Assembly (NCBI RefSeq): GCF_000189535.1
Contig: NC_015145.1
Coordinates: 248,001-312,000, forward strand
Length of the DNA stretch: 64,000 nucleotides
Direction of reading: 5' to 3'
Source of the DNA: Pseudarthrobacter phenanthrenivorans Sphe3
Lineage (GTDB): Bacteria > Actinomycetota > Actinomycetes > Actinomycetales > Micrococcaceae
Shown: one piece after another, positions 24,930-33,803 of the stretch
How the letters are laid out: every line of letters starts with the position of its first letter
Position numbering within the stretch: the stretch's first letter is position 1
Position numbers and translations under genes: made by a program
Notes under the pieces: model-generated
The model's database searches: none
Told to the model about the DNA's origin: nothing
Seen by the model: the letters and a program-made list of their open reading frames with translations, nothing else

Positions 24930-25849
24930 ACGGGGAGGACCAGGAGCGCAGGCGGCAGAGGGCGGAGGACCTTGGTCAGGCACACGCGGCGGACCTGGAC
25001 CGTGGGCAGCCGGCGGAGGGCACGCCCGATGACGGGCAGCAGCACCCCTGGCATCGCTTTGTTGCACTGGGGGATTCGTATACGGAGGGCGTAGGCGATC
25101 CCGAGCCGCGCAGCCTGGGCGGGCTCCGGGGCTGGGCAGACCGGGTTGCCGAGGAACTGAGTGCGGCCCAGCCGGATTTCGCCTACGCCAACCTCGCAGT
25201 CCGGGGCATGCTGCTCCAGCAGATCCTGGACCAGCAACTCGGCCCGGCCCTGGCGCTCAAATCGGACCTGGTGGCAATGTCCGGCGGCGGCAACGACATC
25301 GTGTTCCGGCGCGGAGATCCGGACAAACTCGCGGAAAGAATCGATCAGGCGGTGGGCCAGCTGGCCGGCACCGGCGCCACCGTCCTCCTGTTCGCGGGAC
25401 CAGACTGGGGTTCCACCCCGGTCCTGGGCCAGGTCCGCGGACGCATCGCGGTCTACAACGAAAACCTCCACGTGGTTGCCGCCCGGCATCACGCCATCAT
25501 GGTGGACCTGTGGTGCCTGCCCGCACTCCAGGATGTGCGGATGTGGGACCGCGACCGGCTGCATCTTTCCCCGCTGGGCCACCACACCGTCGCTGTGGCC
25601 ACTCTCGAAGCCCTTGCGGTGCCGCACACGCTCAAGCCGTTGCGGCCACGGCCGGTTCCCGTTCCGGGCTGGACGCAGGCCAGGGCGGAGGACCTGCTTT
25701 GGGCCGGCCAATACTTCCTGCCCTGGGTGCTGCGGCGGCTGCGTCCCCGGCCCGCGGGCGGCTCGGTGATGGCAAAGAGGCCACTGCCGGGACCCGTCTT
25801 CGGGCTGGGGCGCCTGGAGCGGCGGGACCGGCCCGACCAGGTGGCGTAG
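24926..25849 (+). CDS. SGNH/GDSL-type hydrolase
   Basis: A 307-residue protein. After a charged N-terminal stretch of about 40 residues comes ALGDSYTEGVGD (block I serine), then NLAVRG (block II), SGGGNDI (block III) and DRLHLSPLGHH (block V Asp/His), so the catalytic set is complete. No signal peptide is seen, so an intracellular esterase or acyl hydrolase is likely. Its ATG overlaps the GAF-ANTAR stop by four bases, implying coupled translation. Confidence 0.87.
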   Translation: MNGEDQERRRQRAEDLGQAHAADLDRGQPAEGTPDDGQQHPWHRFVALGDSYTEGVGDPEPRSLGGLRGWADRVAEELSAAQPDFAYANLAVRGMLLQQILDQQLGPALALKSDLVAMSGGGNDIVFRRGDPDKLAERIDQAVGQLAGTGATVLLFAGPDWGSTPVLGQVRGRIAVYNENLHVVAARHHAIMVDLWCLPALQDVRMWDRDRLHLSPLGHHTVAVATLEALAVPHTLKPLRPRPVPVPGWTQARAEDLLWAGQYFLPWVLRRLRPRPAGGSVMAKRPLPGPVFGLGRLERRDRPDQVA

Positions 25850-25887
25850 CGCCGCCGGCGGGTGCTCGTGGGGCGCTGCCTGTGGTC

Positions 25888-27240
25888 CTACCGCTTCTTG
25901 GGAGCCCGCTTGGCGGCTGCATTCATGGCGGCCTTGGCCGCGGGCGGCAGCCCCGCCTGTTCGGTCTCGGGCTCGGCTACCGTACCGCGGGCCTTCGCGA
26001 TGGCCTTCATGCCGTGGTAAATCACCAGGGCGGCCGCCGAACCCAGCGCGATGCCGGTGAACTTGAGGTCGCCGATGGTCCAGGTGTAGTCCGCGATGCC
26101 AATGATCAGGGCTACGGCAGCGGTGGTCAGGTTCACCGGGTTGGAGAAGTTCACCTTGTTCTGGACCCAGATCTTCACGCCCAGGATGCCGATCATTCCG
26201 TAGAGCATGGTGGCGGCGCCGCCCAGCACGCCCGGCGGGACGGTGGCGATCAGTTCGCCGAACTTGGGGGAGAAGCTCAGCAGGATGGCGAAGATGCCCG
26301 CAACCCAGTAGGCCGCCGTCGAGTACACCTTGGTGGCGGCCATGACGCCGATGTTTTCCGCGTAGGTGGTGGTGCCGGAACCGCCGCCGAAGCCGGCAAG
26401 GACGGTGGCGGCGCCGTCGGCCATAAGCGCACGCCCGGAGACGCCGTCGAGGTTCTGCCCGGTCATGGCTGCCACGGACTTTACGTGCCCGATGTTCTCC
26501 GCCACGAGCACCAGCACCACGGGGACGAACAGGCCGAGCACGCCGATGTGGAACTCGGGGGTCTGGAACTGCGGCAGGCCAACCCAGGCAGCGGCCTCCA
26601 TCTTTTCGTAGCTGACCTCACCGCGGAGCATTGCCACGAGGTAGCCCACCACAACACCCACCAGGATGCTCAGGCGGCCAAGGATCCCGCGGAACAGGAC
26701 GCTCACCAGAATGATGGTGGCCAGGGTGACGACGGCAGTGATCGGGGCGGCGTCGAAGTTCTGTTTTGCCGCCGGGGCCAGGTTCAGGCCGATGAGGGCC
26801 ACGATGGCGCCGGTCACGATCGGCGGCATGAGCCGGTTGATCCAGTCCGCGCCGAACTTCTGCACGATGGCGCCCACCAGCGCCAGGGCGGCACCGGCGA
26901 GCACCACGCCGCCCAGGGCCCCGGGCACGCCGAACTGCTGCTGGGAGGCCATGATGGGGGCAATGAACGCGAAGCTCGAGCCCAGGTAGCTGGGAACCCG
27001 GCCCTTGGTAATCACCAGGAAGAGCAGCGTTCCGATGCCCGAGAAGAACAGGGTGGTGGCGGGCGGCATGCCCGTGATGATGGGCACCAGGAAGGTGGCA
27101 CCGAACATTGCCACCACGTGCTGCATGCCCACGCCGATGGTCAGGGGCCAGGCCAGCCGTTCATCGGGGGCAACCACGTGCCCGGGCTTGATGGACTTGC
27201 CGGTGCCGTGGAGCTTCCATTTGATTCCGAGCATGCTCAT
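25888..27240 (-). CDS. Nucleobase:cation symporter-2 (uracil/xanthine permease, UraA/RutG-like)
   Basis: A 450-residue protein with about 12-14 membrane segments. The family motifs VAENIGHVKSVAAMTGQNLD and GGGSGTTTYAENIGVM are present, with the conserved acidic residues for nucleobase binding. It imports uracil or a purine with protons. A basic, alanine-rich C-terminal tail (about 40 residues) follows. It is divergent from a RutE-like reductase gene, which favours a pyrimidine role. Confidence 0.9.
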   Translation of the reverse strand: MSMLGIKWKLHGTGKSIKPGHVVAPDERLAWPLTIGVGMQHVVAMFGATFLVPIITGMPPATTLFFSGIGTLLFLVITKGRVPSYLGSSFAFIAPIMASQQQFGVPGALGGVVLAGAALALVGAIVQKFGADWINRLMPPIVTGAIVALIGLNLAPAAKQNFDAAPITAVVTLATIILVSVLFRGILGRLSILVGVVVGYLVAMLRGEVSYEKMEAAAWVGLPQFQTPEFHIGVLGLFVPVVLVLVAENIGHVKSVAAMTGQNLDGVSGRALMADGAATVLAGFGGGSGTTTYAENIGVMAATKVYSTAAYWVAGIFAILLSFSPKFGELIATVPPGVLGGAATMLYGMIGILGVKIWVQNKVNFSNPVNLTTAAVALIIGIADYTWTIGDLKFTGIALGSAAALVIYHGMKAIAKARGTVAEPETEQAGLPPAAKAAMNAAAKRAPKKR

Positions 27241-27440
27241 GGGCGGGGGCCTTTCAAGGGGGGTGCCGCGGAGGGCGAAGAATAACTGGGACTAGAATAC
27301 CGCCCTGCACCCGGCCCGGTCCTGCTGTGGCCAACGTCACCCGCCGTCACGGGAAGAGGATAGAGGTACTTGAAGTTGCAACTATGGAAAGCAACGAGGC
27401 CGCCCCCGGCAAGCGGGGAGGCGCAGCGAAAGGTAAGCCA

Positions 27441-28046
27441 ATGACCATTGCCCACGAAGAAGCAGTTATTGATTCGGCAGCCGTCGACGCCATCTTCGCC
27501 CAGGCCCGCACCGCCAACTCTTTTACCGGCGAAGTCACCGACGAGCAGGCCCAGGCCATCTACGAGCTGACCAAGTTCGGTCCCACCGCCTTCAACTCCC
27601 AGCCGCTGCGCGTGACCTATGTCCGGTCCGAAGAAGCCCGCGCCAAGCTGGTGGACGCCCTGATGCCGGGCAACCGCGCCAAGACCGCCTCCGCCCCGCT
27701 GGTGGCCATCCTCAGCTACGACACTGATTGGGCAGGCCAGTGGGACAACTTCCTCCCCGGCTACAACGCGCCCAAGGCCATGTACGACGCCAACCCTGAG
27801 CTGGCCGCCGCCACCGGCAACAACAACGCCCACCTTCAGGCCGGCTACTTCATCCTGGCCGTCCGCTCGCTCGGATTCGCCGCTGGACCCATGACCGGTG
27901 CCGACTTCGGTGCCATCGACGAGGCTTTCTTCCCGGCCGGCGACCAGAAGAGCTTCCTGGTCATCAACATCGGCCAGCCCGCCGAGGACGCCTGGGGAGA
28001 AGCCAAGCCCAAGTTCGCCTACGAGGATGTCGTCCGCACCGTCTAA
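27441..28046 (+). CDS. Malonic semialdehyde reductase-like nitroreductase (RutE family)
   Basis: A 201-residue flavoprotein of the nitroreductase fold. Signatures: FGPTAFNSQPLRVTYV, KTASAPLVAILSYD, NNAHLQAGYFILAVRSLGF and GPMTGADF, which are typical of RutE/HadB. RutE reduces malonic semialdehyde to 3-hydroxypropionate at the end of the Rut pyrimidine pathway. The other rut genes are not in the window, so a general role against reactive aldehydes or nitro compounds is also possible. The ATG at 27441 has AAAGG eight bases upstream; an ATG at 27384 is less likely. Confidence 0.85.
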   Translation: MTIAHEEAVIDSAAVDAIFAQARTANSFTGEVTDEQAQAIYELTKFGPTAFNSQPLRVTYVRSEEARAKLVDALMPGNRAKTASAPLVAILSYDTDWAGQWDNFLPGYNAPKAMYDANPELAAATGNNNAHLQAGYFILAVRSLGFAAGPMTGADFGAIDEAFFPAGDQKSFLVINIGQPAEDAWGEAKPKFAYEDVVRTV

Positions 28047-28054
28047 CCCCCCCC

Positions 28055-28145
28055 GACGCTCTCTCACTTAATGTGCCTTTTTGCTGATCCTCTCTCACCC
28101 GTGAGAGAGGATCAGCGTTTAAGCGACGTTAAGTGAGAGAGCGTC
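28055..28145. repeat. 91-bp nested double palindrome
   Basis: Outer arms GACGCTCTCTCACTTAA (28055-28071) and its exact complement (28129-28145); inside, GCTGATCCTCTCTCAC (28083-28098) and its exact complement (28101-28116). All four arms share CTCTCTCAC or GTGAGAGAG. It follows the RutE stop by 8 bp, after a run of eight C. It may terminate transcription, but its design is more like a REP/BIME or miniature element. Confidence 0.8.
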
Positions 28146-28161
28146 CGTGGGAGACTGGGGC

Positions 28162-28668
28162 ATGCCGGTGCGGAACCTTATCCTGGTCGCGTTCGTCGAG
28201 CCCGTTGCAGACGGGCTGGTTTTCCCCCGCAGCGAATGGCCGCTGCACATCACGCTGGTGAGGTTCGACGTCGGCAGTACGGACGGTGGCGACGTCGCCG
28301 AACATATCGCCGCGCTCGCGCAGGAGCCCGCCGTCGCGGCCCTCGGCGCCCTCCTCACCGTGGGGGAGGACGCGGGCTTTGGCCGGAACGGCTCGGTGCC
28401 TGTCAGCCTCATCCAGCCCCAGCCGGATCTGCAAAACCTGCACGAGCAACTTGTGGCGGCAGTGGGAAGCCTTGGCGGCACCATCCTGACGCCCGCCCAC
28501 ACCCTGTCCGGCTACCGCCCCCACGTTTCACACCACGGCACCAAACGGCTGAACCTGGGCGACGCCGTCGTGCTTGAACGGATAGCACTGGTGGACATGG
28601 CGCCGGACGGTGACCGCACCGTCCGGCGCATCCTGAAGCTGTGGAGGCGTGCCGAAGCGGAAGCCTAG
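28162..28668 (+). CDS. 2H phosphoesterase (2'-5' RNA ligase-like)
   Basis: A 168-residue protein with the two signature motifs of the superfamily: HITL early (PLHITLVRF) and a late H-x-S (YRPHVSHHG). The family includes 2'-5' RNA ligases and cyclic phosphodiesterases acting on RNA ends or small nucleotides. Single domain, cytoplasmic. ATG at 28162 preferred; a GTG at 28147 lies in the edge of the palindromic element. Its end overlaps the convergent pgm gene by four bases. Confidence 0.8.
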   Translation: MPVRNLILVAFVEPVADGLVFPRSEWPLHITLVRFDVGSTDGGDVAEHIAALAQEPAVAALGALLTVGEDAGFGRNGSVPVSLIQPQPDLQNLHEQLVAAVGSLGGTILTPAHTLSGYRPHVSHHGTKRLNLGDAVVLERIALVDMAPDGDRTVRRILKLWRRAEAEA

Positions 28669-30329
28669 ACGATGACGCTGTCCACCAGGGCCTTGGCTTC
28701 GGCCTGGACCTGCTTGAGGTGCTCCTCGCCCTTGAAGGACTCGGCGTAGATCTTGTAGACGTCTTCGGTGCCGGAGGGGCGCGCGGCGAACCAGGCGTTC
28801 TCCGTGACCACCTTCAGCCCGCCGATGGACGCGCCGTTGCCTGGCGCCTCCGTCAGCTTGGCGGTGATCTCTTCTCCTGCCAGCGACGTTGCGGTGACGT
28901 CGGCGGCGGAGAGCCTGCCCAGCTTGGCCTTCTGCTCGCGCGTGGCGGCGGCATCAATGCGGGCGTAGACGGGCGCGCCGAACTGGTCTGTCAGTCCCTT
29001 GTACAGCTGGGACGGGGACTTGCCGGTGACCGCAGTGATTTCCGAGGCGAGCAGGGCCAGCAGGATGCCGTCCTTGTCCGTGGTCCATACGCTGCCGTCC
29101 TTCTTGTTGAACGAGGCGCCGGCTGATTCTTCGCCGCCAAACGCTCCTTCGCCTGACAGCAGGCCGGGGACGAACCACTTGAACCCAACCGGAACTTCCA
29201 CGAGTTTGCGGCCCAGGCTCTGCGCCACGCGGTCGATGATCGAAGAGGACACCAGGGTCTTGCCCACCACCGAGGCCGGGTTCCAGCCGCTGCGGTTGCG
29301 GTACAGGTAGTCGATGGCGACGGCGAGGTAGTGGTTGGGGTTCATCAGCCCGCCATCGGGAGTGACGATGCCGTGCCGGTCAGCATCTGCATCGTTGCCG
29401 GTGGCGATATCGAAGGCAGCCTGGCCGGATGCTGAAGCATCGGCCATCCGCTGGATCAGGGACGCCATGGCCGACGGCGAGGAGCAGTCCATCCGGATCT
29501 TCTCGTCCCAGTCCAGGGTCATGAAGGCCCACTGCGGATCCACGGTGGGGTTGACCACGGTGAGGTTCAGGTGGTGGCGTTCGCCGATTTCGCCCCAGTA
29601 GTCAACGGAGGCGCCGCCCATGGGGTCTGCGCCGATGCGGACGCCGGCGTCGCGGATGGCGTCCAGGTCAAGGACCGAGGGGAGGTCGTCCACGTAGCTG
29701 CTCAGGAAGTCGAACTTGCCGGTGGTGTCCGCGGCCTGGGCGTCGGCCAGGGGGATGCGCTTGACGCCGCGCAGGTCATTTTCCAGCAGTTCGTTGGCGC
29801 GGTTGGCGATCCACCCGGTGGCATCGGAATCGGCCGGACCGCCGTGCGGCGGGTTGTACTTGAACCCGCCGTCCGCGGGCGGGTTGTGGCTGGGGGTGAC
29901 AACGATGCCGTCAGCCTGCGGGGCGCCGGCGCCGGCGTTCCTGTTGTACGTGAGGATCGCGTGGCTGAGGGCCGGGGTGGGGGTGTAGCCGTGGCGGGCG
30001 TCGATGAGGACCTGGACGCCGTTGGCTGCCAGGACTTCAAGCGCCGAGTTCTGCGCCGGCTCGCTCAGCGCGTGCGTGTCCTTGGCGAGGAACAGCGGGC
30101 CGGTGATGCCCTGTCCCGCCCGGTATTCCACGATCGCCTGGGTGATGGCCACGATGTGTTTTTCGTTGAACGAGGCCTTGAGGCTGGAGCCGCGGTGCCC
30201 GGAGGTGCCAAAGACCACGCGCTGGCCGGGATCCGAGAGGTCCGGCGTGATGTCGTAATACGCGTCAAGAAGCGCAGTGATGTCAACAAGGTCCTGGGGT
30301 TGGGCAACTGTGCCCGCGCGGCTAGCCAT
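28665..30329 (-). CDS. pgm: Phosphoglucomutase (alpha-D-glucose phosphate-specific)
   Basis: About 554 residues, the length of the Pgm family. Motifs in order: [12 protein letters not shown], phosphoserine loop [18 protein letters not shown], metal loop [10 protein letters not shown], sugar loop GEESAGAS and the phosphate-binding [10 protein letters not shown]. It interconverts glucose 1- and 6-phosphate for glycogen, trehalose and wall sugars. ATG at 30329 with GGTGG upstream is used; the frame runs further upstream without support. Confidence 0.96.
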   Translation of the reverse strand: MASRAGTVAQPQDLVDITALLDAYYDITPDLSDPGQRVVFGTSGHRGSSLKASFNEKHIVAITQAIVEYRAGQGITGPLFLAKDTHALSEPAQNSALEVLAANGVQVLIDARHGYTPTPALSHAILTYNRNAGAGAPQADGIVVTPSHNPPADGGFKYNPPHGGPADSDATGWIANRANELLENDLRGVKRIPLADAQAADTTGKFDFLSSYVDDLPSVLDLDAIRDAGVRIGADPMGGASVDYWGEIGERHHLNLTVVNPTVDPQWAFMTLDWDEKIRMDCSSPSAMASLIQRMADASASGQAAFDIATGNDADADRHGIVTPDGGLMNPNHYLAVAIDYLYRNRSGWNPASVVGKTLVSSSIIDRVAQSLGRKLVEVPVGFKWFVPGLLSGEGAFGGEESAGASFNKKDGSVWTTDKDGILLALLASEITAVTGKSPSQLYKGLTDQFGAPVYARIDAAATREQKAKLGRLSAADVTATSLAGEEITAKLTEAPGNGASIGGLKVVTENAWFAARPSGTEDVYKIYAESFKGEEHLKQVQAEAKALVDSVIV

Positions 30330-30458
30330 GCCACCAGCATGCCAGACGGGCGCCACAGTCAAAACGATCCGTCCGGAAAACGGCAACTGTGTCCGGCCTG
30401 TGACGAAAGAACGTCATCAAACGAGTAGGCAACCTGAGTACACCCCCTGCAAAGTACT

Positions 30459-30548
30459 TATATACCGCCGCCTGCGCGCCCTGTTACTTTCGAGGAATCC
30501 GGGGGAACCACCCGGGAGCAAGGCACGACGGCGGCCGCCCGCCGTCGT
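30459..30548 (+). promoter_or_regulatory. Promoter -10 and structured leader of the NERD gene
   Basis: TATATA at 30459-30464 is a likely -10 box. The leader of about 105 nt then contains two hairpins: CCGGG (30499-30503) with CCCGG (30511-30515), and ACGACGGCG (30525-30533) with its exact complement (30540-30548). No -35 box is obvious. Confidence 0.4.
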
Positions 30549-30576
30549 TCTTCCGGCAAGGAAGCGGGGACGCGCC

Positions 30577-31497
30577 ATGGGGGCAGAAGATGGGGCAGCG
30601 GAGCGGTCCAGGCTGGCTGCTGAACGGGTGGCGAGGCTGAAGCGACGCCTCGATGAGGCGGGTTCCGCACCCGATGCCATGTCATCCAGGGACAACGGCG
30701 GTGCCGACGGGAAAGTCGTGGCAGACAAGCTGCGGGAACTGGTTCCGCAGGGCTGGTACGTGCTGCATGACGTCCATTGGCCCGGCCGGCCCAAAGCCAA
30801 CCTGGACCACGTCCTGGTGGGACCGGGCGGAGTGGTGGTGGTGGATTCCAAGAACTGGAGCGGCGAAGTCCGCGTGGCGTCCGGGGTGCTGTGGCAGGGC
30901 CGGTACGCCCGCACCCAGGCAGTGGAGGGCGCACTGGCGCAGTGCGCCGCCGTGGCGTCCGTGGTTGCGCCGCCGCACCGCCGCCTGGTGCGGCCCTTGA
31001 TCTGCATGGCGGCCCAGCCGGACCTCTTCGGCGTAACCAGTTCGGACGTAGCCGTGGCGGGTGCACAGCGGGTGGTGGGCGCCATCGAGGCGTTGCCCCC
31101 CGTGTTGGACCAGCAGGCGGTGGTGGGGCTTTATGAGCACCTGGGCCAGGAACTGACGCATGAACAGGAGCCGGGCATCACGGCCTTTCGCAACGTTCGG
31201 CCGGCGGGTCCCGTTCCTTCCGCTACGGACGGCACACCGCCTCCGGTGCCTGCACGTTCAGGGTCCCGCCCCGTTGCGCCCCGTCCTGCTTCACCGCGCA
31301 CCCCTTCGGTCCGCAATGCTTCACCCCGTCCGGCCCACAGGAACAATTTGACCCGCGGGAACAGTTCGAAACGGTCGGCCGCGGCCGGGGCAGGCTCGAG
31401 GACCCGCAGCCGTGGCACCACCAGCGGAATCCAGCTCGCGATGCTGGCCGCGTTCGTCGCCTTTGCCGTGTATGTTCTGCCCTACTGGGGGCCGTAG
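30577..31497 (+). CDS. NERD-domain protein with C-terminal membrane anchor
   Basis: A 306-residue protein. A charged N-terminus precedes a NERD (nuclease-related) domain at about residues 48-135: WYVLHDVHWPGRPKANLDHV, GPGGVVVVDSKNWSG, with Asp and the DSK triad of the PD-(D/E)XK fold. A Pro/Arg/Ser-rich linker and a final membrane helix (LAMLAAFVAFAVYVLPYW) follow. A nuclease or DNA-processing role is assumed for the domain but not shown. The frame is open upstream to 30277 yet the ATG at 30577 begins the conserved part. Confidence 0.82.
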   Translation: MGAEDGAAERSRLAAERVARLKRRLDEAGSAPDAMSSRDNGGADGKVVADKLRELVPQGWYVLHDVHWPGRPKANLDHVLVGPGGVVVVDSKNWSGEVRVASGVLWQGRYARTQAVEGALAQCAAVASVVAPPHRRLVRPLICMAAQPDLFGVTSSDVAVAGAQRVVGAIEALPPVLDQQAVVGLYEHLGQELTHEQEPGITAFRNVRPAGPVPSATDGTPPPVPARSGSRPVAPRPASPRTPSVRNASPRPAHRNNLTRGNSSKRSAAAGAGSRTRSRGTTSGIQLAMLAAFVAFAVYVLPYWGP

Positions 31498-31550
31498 AAC
31501 CGGAGGGTGTGCGCGGGTAGGCTGGAACCAGCATCCAAGGGGGAGAAACC

Positions 31551-32081
31551 ATGACTGACCAGCCCAACCATCGGCCCGAATCCGGGCAGTCCGGCCAGCC
31601 GCAGTCCGAGTACGGGCAGTCCGGCCACGGGCAGGGCAACTATGGGCAGAACACGTTTGGCGGGCCGGGCCAGTACGGGGCGCCGGCATATGGCCAGCCG
31701 GGCAGCCCTTACGCGCAGCAGCAAAGCCCCTATGGGCAGCAGGCCGGCCCTTACGGGCAGCAGGGCTACTACGGTCAACCTGCCGGCCCCTACGGGCAGC
31801 AGGGCTACTACGGGGTGGCTGCTGAGCCAAGAACGTTGAGCATTGCCAGCATGGTGTGCGGCATCGCGTCCGTGATCATGGGCTGGATCCTGCTCCCGCA
31901 GATCGCCGCGATCATCACCGGACACATGGCACTCAAGCGGGAACCCGGAGGCAGGGGCATGGCGATCGCCGGCCTGGTGCTGGGGTACCTGTGCCTGCTG
32001 GGTTACGGTGCCTTCTGGCTGCTGGCCATTATCGGCCTCACCATCGCAAGCTCCACCAGCAGCGCCGGCTACACCTTCTGA
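31551..32081 (+). CDS. DUF4190 membrane protein with Gly/Gln/Tyr repeats
   Basis: A 176-residue protein. The first 90 residues are a low-complexity Pro/Tyr/Gly/Gln tract with repeats of PYGQQ and GYYG; the underlying DNA has a near-identical 29-bp repeat (GGCCC-TACGGGCAGCAGGG). Two membrane helices follow (ASMVCGIASVIMGWILLPQI and LVLGYLCLLGYGAFWLLAII) with GHMALKR between, as in DUF4190. AAGGGGGAG precedes the ATG. Function unknown; such proteins may scaffold at the membrane. Confidence 0.85.
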   Translation: MTDQPNHRPESGQSGQPQSEYGQSGHGQGNYGQNTFGGPGQYGAPAYGQPGSPYAQQQSPYGQQAGPYGQQGYYGQPAGPYGQQGYYGVAAEPRTLSIASMVCGIASVIMGWILLPQIAAIITGHMALKREPGGRGMAIAGLVLGYLCLLGYGAFWLLAIIGLTIASSTSSAGYTF

Positions 32082-32115
32082 ACCTGCAGGTATCCCGCTG
32101 CCGGTTGTGCACTGA

Positions 32116-32151
32116 GTTCAGGAAGTGCGCGTCGTTCAGGAGGTGCGCGTC
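32116..32151. repeat. 18-bp tandem duplication over a stop codon
   Basis: GTTCAGGAAGTGCGCGTC (32116-32133) and GTTCAGGAGGTGCGCGTC (32134-32151) differ at one base. The unit contains the stop codon of the FAD oxidase gene, so a second in-frame TGA follows 18 bp later. Confidence 0.75.
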
Positions 32152-33560
32152 GGCGGGATGTTGTGGTTGAGGCGGAACAGGTTCTGGGGGTCGTAACGGT
32201 CCTTGAGGGCCACCAGGCGCCGGTATTTTTCCGGGCCATATGCAGTGCGGGCAGCCTCTGCTTGTTCCAGTCCCGCTTCGGCGCCCAGGAAGTTCACGTA
32301 CTCGCCGTGCTCCGCCAGCGGCTGCATGAGCCTGTGGGCCCTGCGGGCGAAGGCGGTCAGCCTTTCGTCCTCTGAAGGATCGCGCCAGAATCCGTAGACA
32401 TTGAGCCAATAGCGGGCGGACCGGTTGGGAAAGGCTGTGGCATCGTCCGGGACGCGACCGAAGGCCCCTTCCATATGGTGGATATCGATCCCTGTTCCCT
32501 CCCACGCCAACTCCGACGCGAATCCCAGCAGGACTTCCACAGCATCTTCGTCAAGGCGGGAAAAGGAGACGTTCTTCCAGTAGCCCCGGGAGCCTTTGGG
32601 AAAGACACTGTCCATGGCGCTCTGCCAGTCCAGCCATGACGTGGGTCCTACCTCCTGCTCGTCAGGCCGCGCTTCTGCCCGCAGCTGGTCCACAAGTGCG
32701 AGGCCGGCCTGGTGATCGTCGGCAACCCAGGCGAATCCCACGATCATCCACGGCTCGTTCCCCATCCCGAATTCGGGCGGTAGCACCAGGAAGGAGATGA
32801 TGGGGTTCATCTCGTCCGGCAGGTCCCGGGTCCAGCGGGCAAAGGCGAGCAGCGCGTTTCGCCAGTTGCCGGGCCGGTAGAACAGATTTCCGCCCAGCGG
32901 AGCGGCCGGCAGGGGCCGCGCCCGGAAGGTGAAGGAGGATGCCACCCCGAAGTTTCCGCCGCCGCCACGCAGTCCCCAGAACAACTCCGGGTTCTCCTGT
33001 TCGCTGGCGTGCAGGTGCTCGCCGCTGGCGGTAACAACGTCTACGGATTCGAGGTTGTCCAGGCTCAGCCCGTTGGAGCGTGTCAGCCAGCCCACGCCGC
33101 CGCCAAGGGCAAGCCCGGCCACGCCTGTTCCGCTGATCACCCCCAAGGGGACCGCCAGGTGGTGCGCCGTGGTGGCCCGGTCCACGTCGGCGAGCGTTGC
33201 TCCGGGCTCCACGGTCACCAGCCGTCGCGCCGGGTCCACCTGGACGCGCTTCAGCGGTCCCAGGTCCAGCACCAGGCCTCCTTCAACGCTGCCATGGCCG
33301 GCCACGTTGTGCCCGCCGCCCCGGACGGCAAGGGCGAGCCCGCTTTGCCGTACGGCCTCCAAGGCGGCATCGATATCGGCAACAGCGCCGGCCCGGGCAA
33401 CAGCCCGCGGCCGAAGGTCCACCATGCCGTTCCATACGGCCCGGGCTTCGTCGTAGAGGGGATCCTGGGGCTCGATCAGGGACCCGGTCAGCCGCCGGCG
33501 CAGCTCGTGCAAAGCCTGCTGCACTTCCAGTTCCGGCTTGTTCTCTTGGATTGCGGACAT
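32136..33560 (-). CDS. FAD-binding oxidoreductase of the berberine-bridge-enzyme type
   Basis: A 474-residue protein of the VAO/PCMH family. The FAD-attachment motif RGGGHNVAGHG carries the histidine used for 8-alpha linkage; the second cysteine of bicovalent members is absent (ISGTGVAGLALGGGVGWLTR). GGGGNFGVASSF is followed by the BBE C-terminal motif YDPQNLFRLNHNIPP. Enzymes of this group oxidise sugars, alcohols or alkaloid-like compounds with oxygen. Substrate unknown. It is cytoplasmic, with no signal peptide. An 18-bp tandem duplication covers its stop codon. Confidence 0.88.
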   Translation of the reverse strand: MSAIQENKPELEVQQALHELRRRLTGSLIEPQDPLYDEARAVWNGMVDLRPRAVARAGAVADIDAALEAVRQSGLALAVRGGGHNVAGHGSVEGGLVLDLGPLKRVQVDPARRLVTVEPGATLADVDRATTAHHLAVPLGVISGTGVAGLALGGGVGWLTRSNGLSLDNLESVDVVTASGEHLHASEQENPELFWGLRGGGGNFGVASSFTFRARPLPAAPLGGNLFYRPGNWRNALLAFARWTRDLPDEMNPIISFLVLPPEFGMGNEPWMIVGFAWVADDHQAGLALVDQLRAEARPDEQEVGPTSWLDWQSAMDSVFPKGSRGYWKNVSFSRLDEDAVEVLLGFASELAWEGTGIDIHHMEGAFGRVPDDATAFPNRSARYWLNVYGFWRDPSEDERLTAFARRAHRLMQPLAEHGEYVNFLGAEAGLEQAEAARTAYGPEKYRRLVALKDRYDPQNLFRLNHNIPPTRTS

Positions 33561-33803
33561 CGTCAGTGCTTCCGAAACTAGGGCTTGGTGCCTGTGATGG
33601 TGTGGAAGAGCCAGGGGCGCCGGGCGCCCCGGAAAGGAGGGTTGCCGGCTGCTGTGCGGCGCACCCGAGGTAACGATGTCGAGAGTTTAGAACCGCCGCA
33701 GTGCGCGGTCAATGAACCAGTGCACTCCTTAGCGAATTTTCCTTTGCTGGCCGGATCCCGCGTTGCGGCCCTTGGACACGCCCACCCAGAAGACGGGCTG
33801 GGG

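Noticed and set aside
25510-27285. 591-codon plus-strand open frame opposite the nucleobase permease
   Set aside because: Shadow of a clearly conserved membrane transporter gene; its His/Gly/Asp-rich translation has no family motif.
28047-28054. Run of eight C after the RutE-like gene as a phase-variable tract
   Set aside because: It is after the stop codon and before the palindrome, so length change would not alter a protein.
30498-30548. Known riboswitch (ydaO/c-di-AMP type) before the NERD gene
   Set aside because: GGGGGAACCA is suggestive, but the remaining conserved blocks of that riboswitch are missing.
31551-31830. Repeats in the DUF4190 gene as a CRISPR-like array
   Set aside because: Repeats are codon-based (PYGQQ/GYYG) with no unique spacers.
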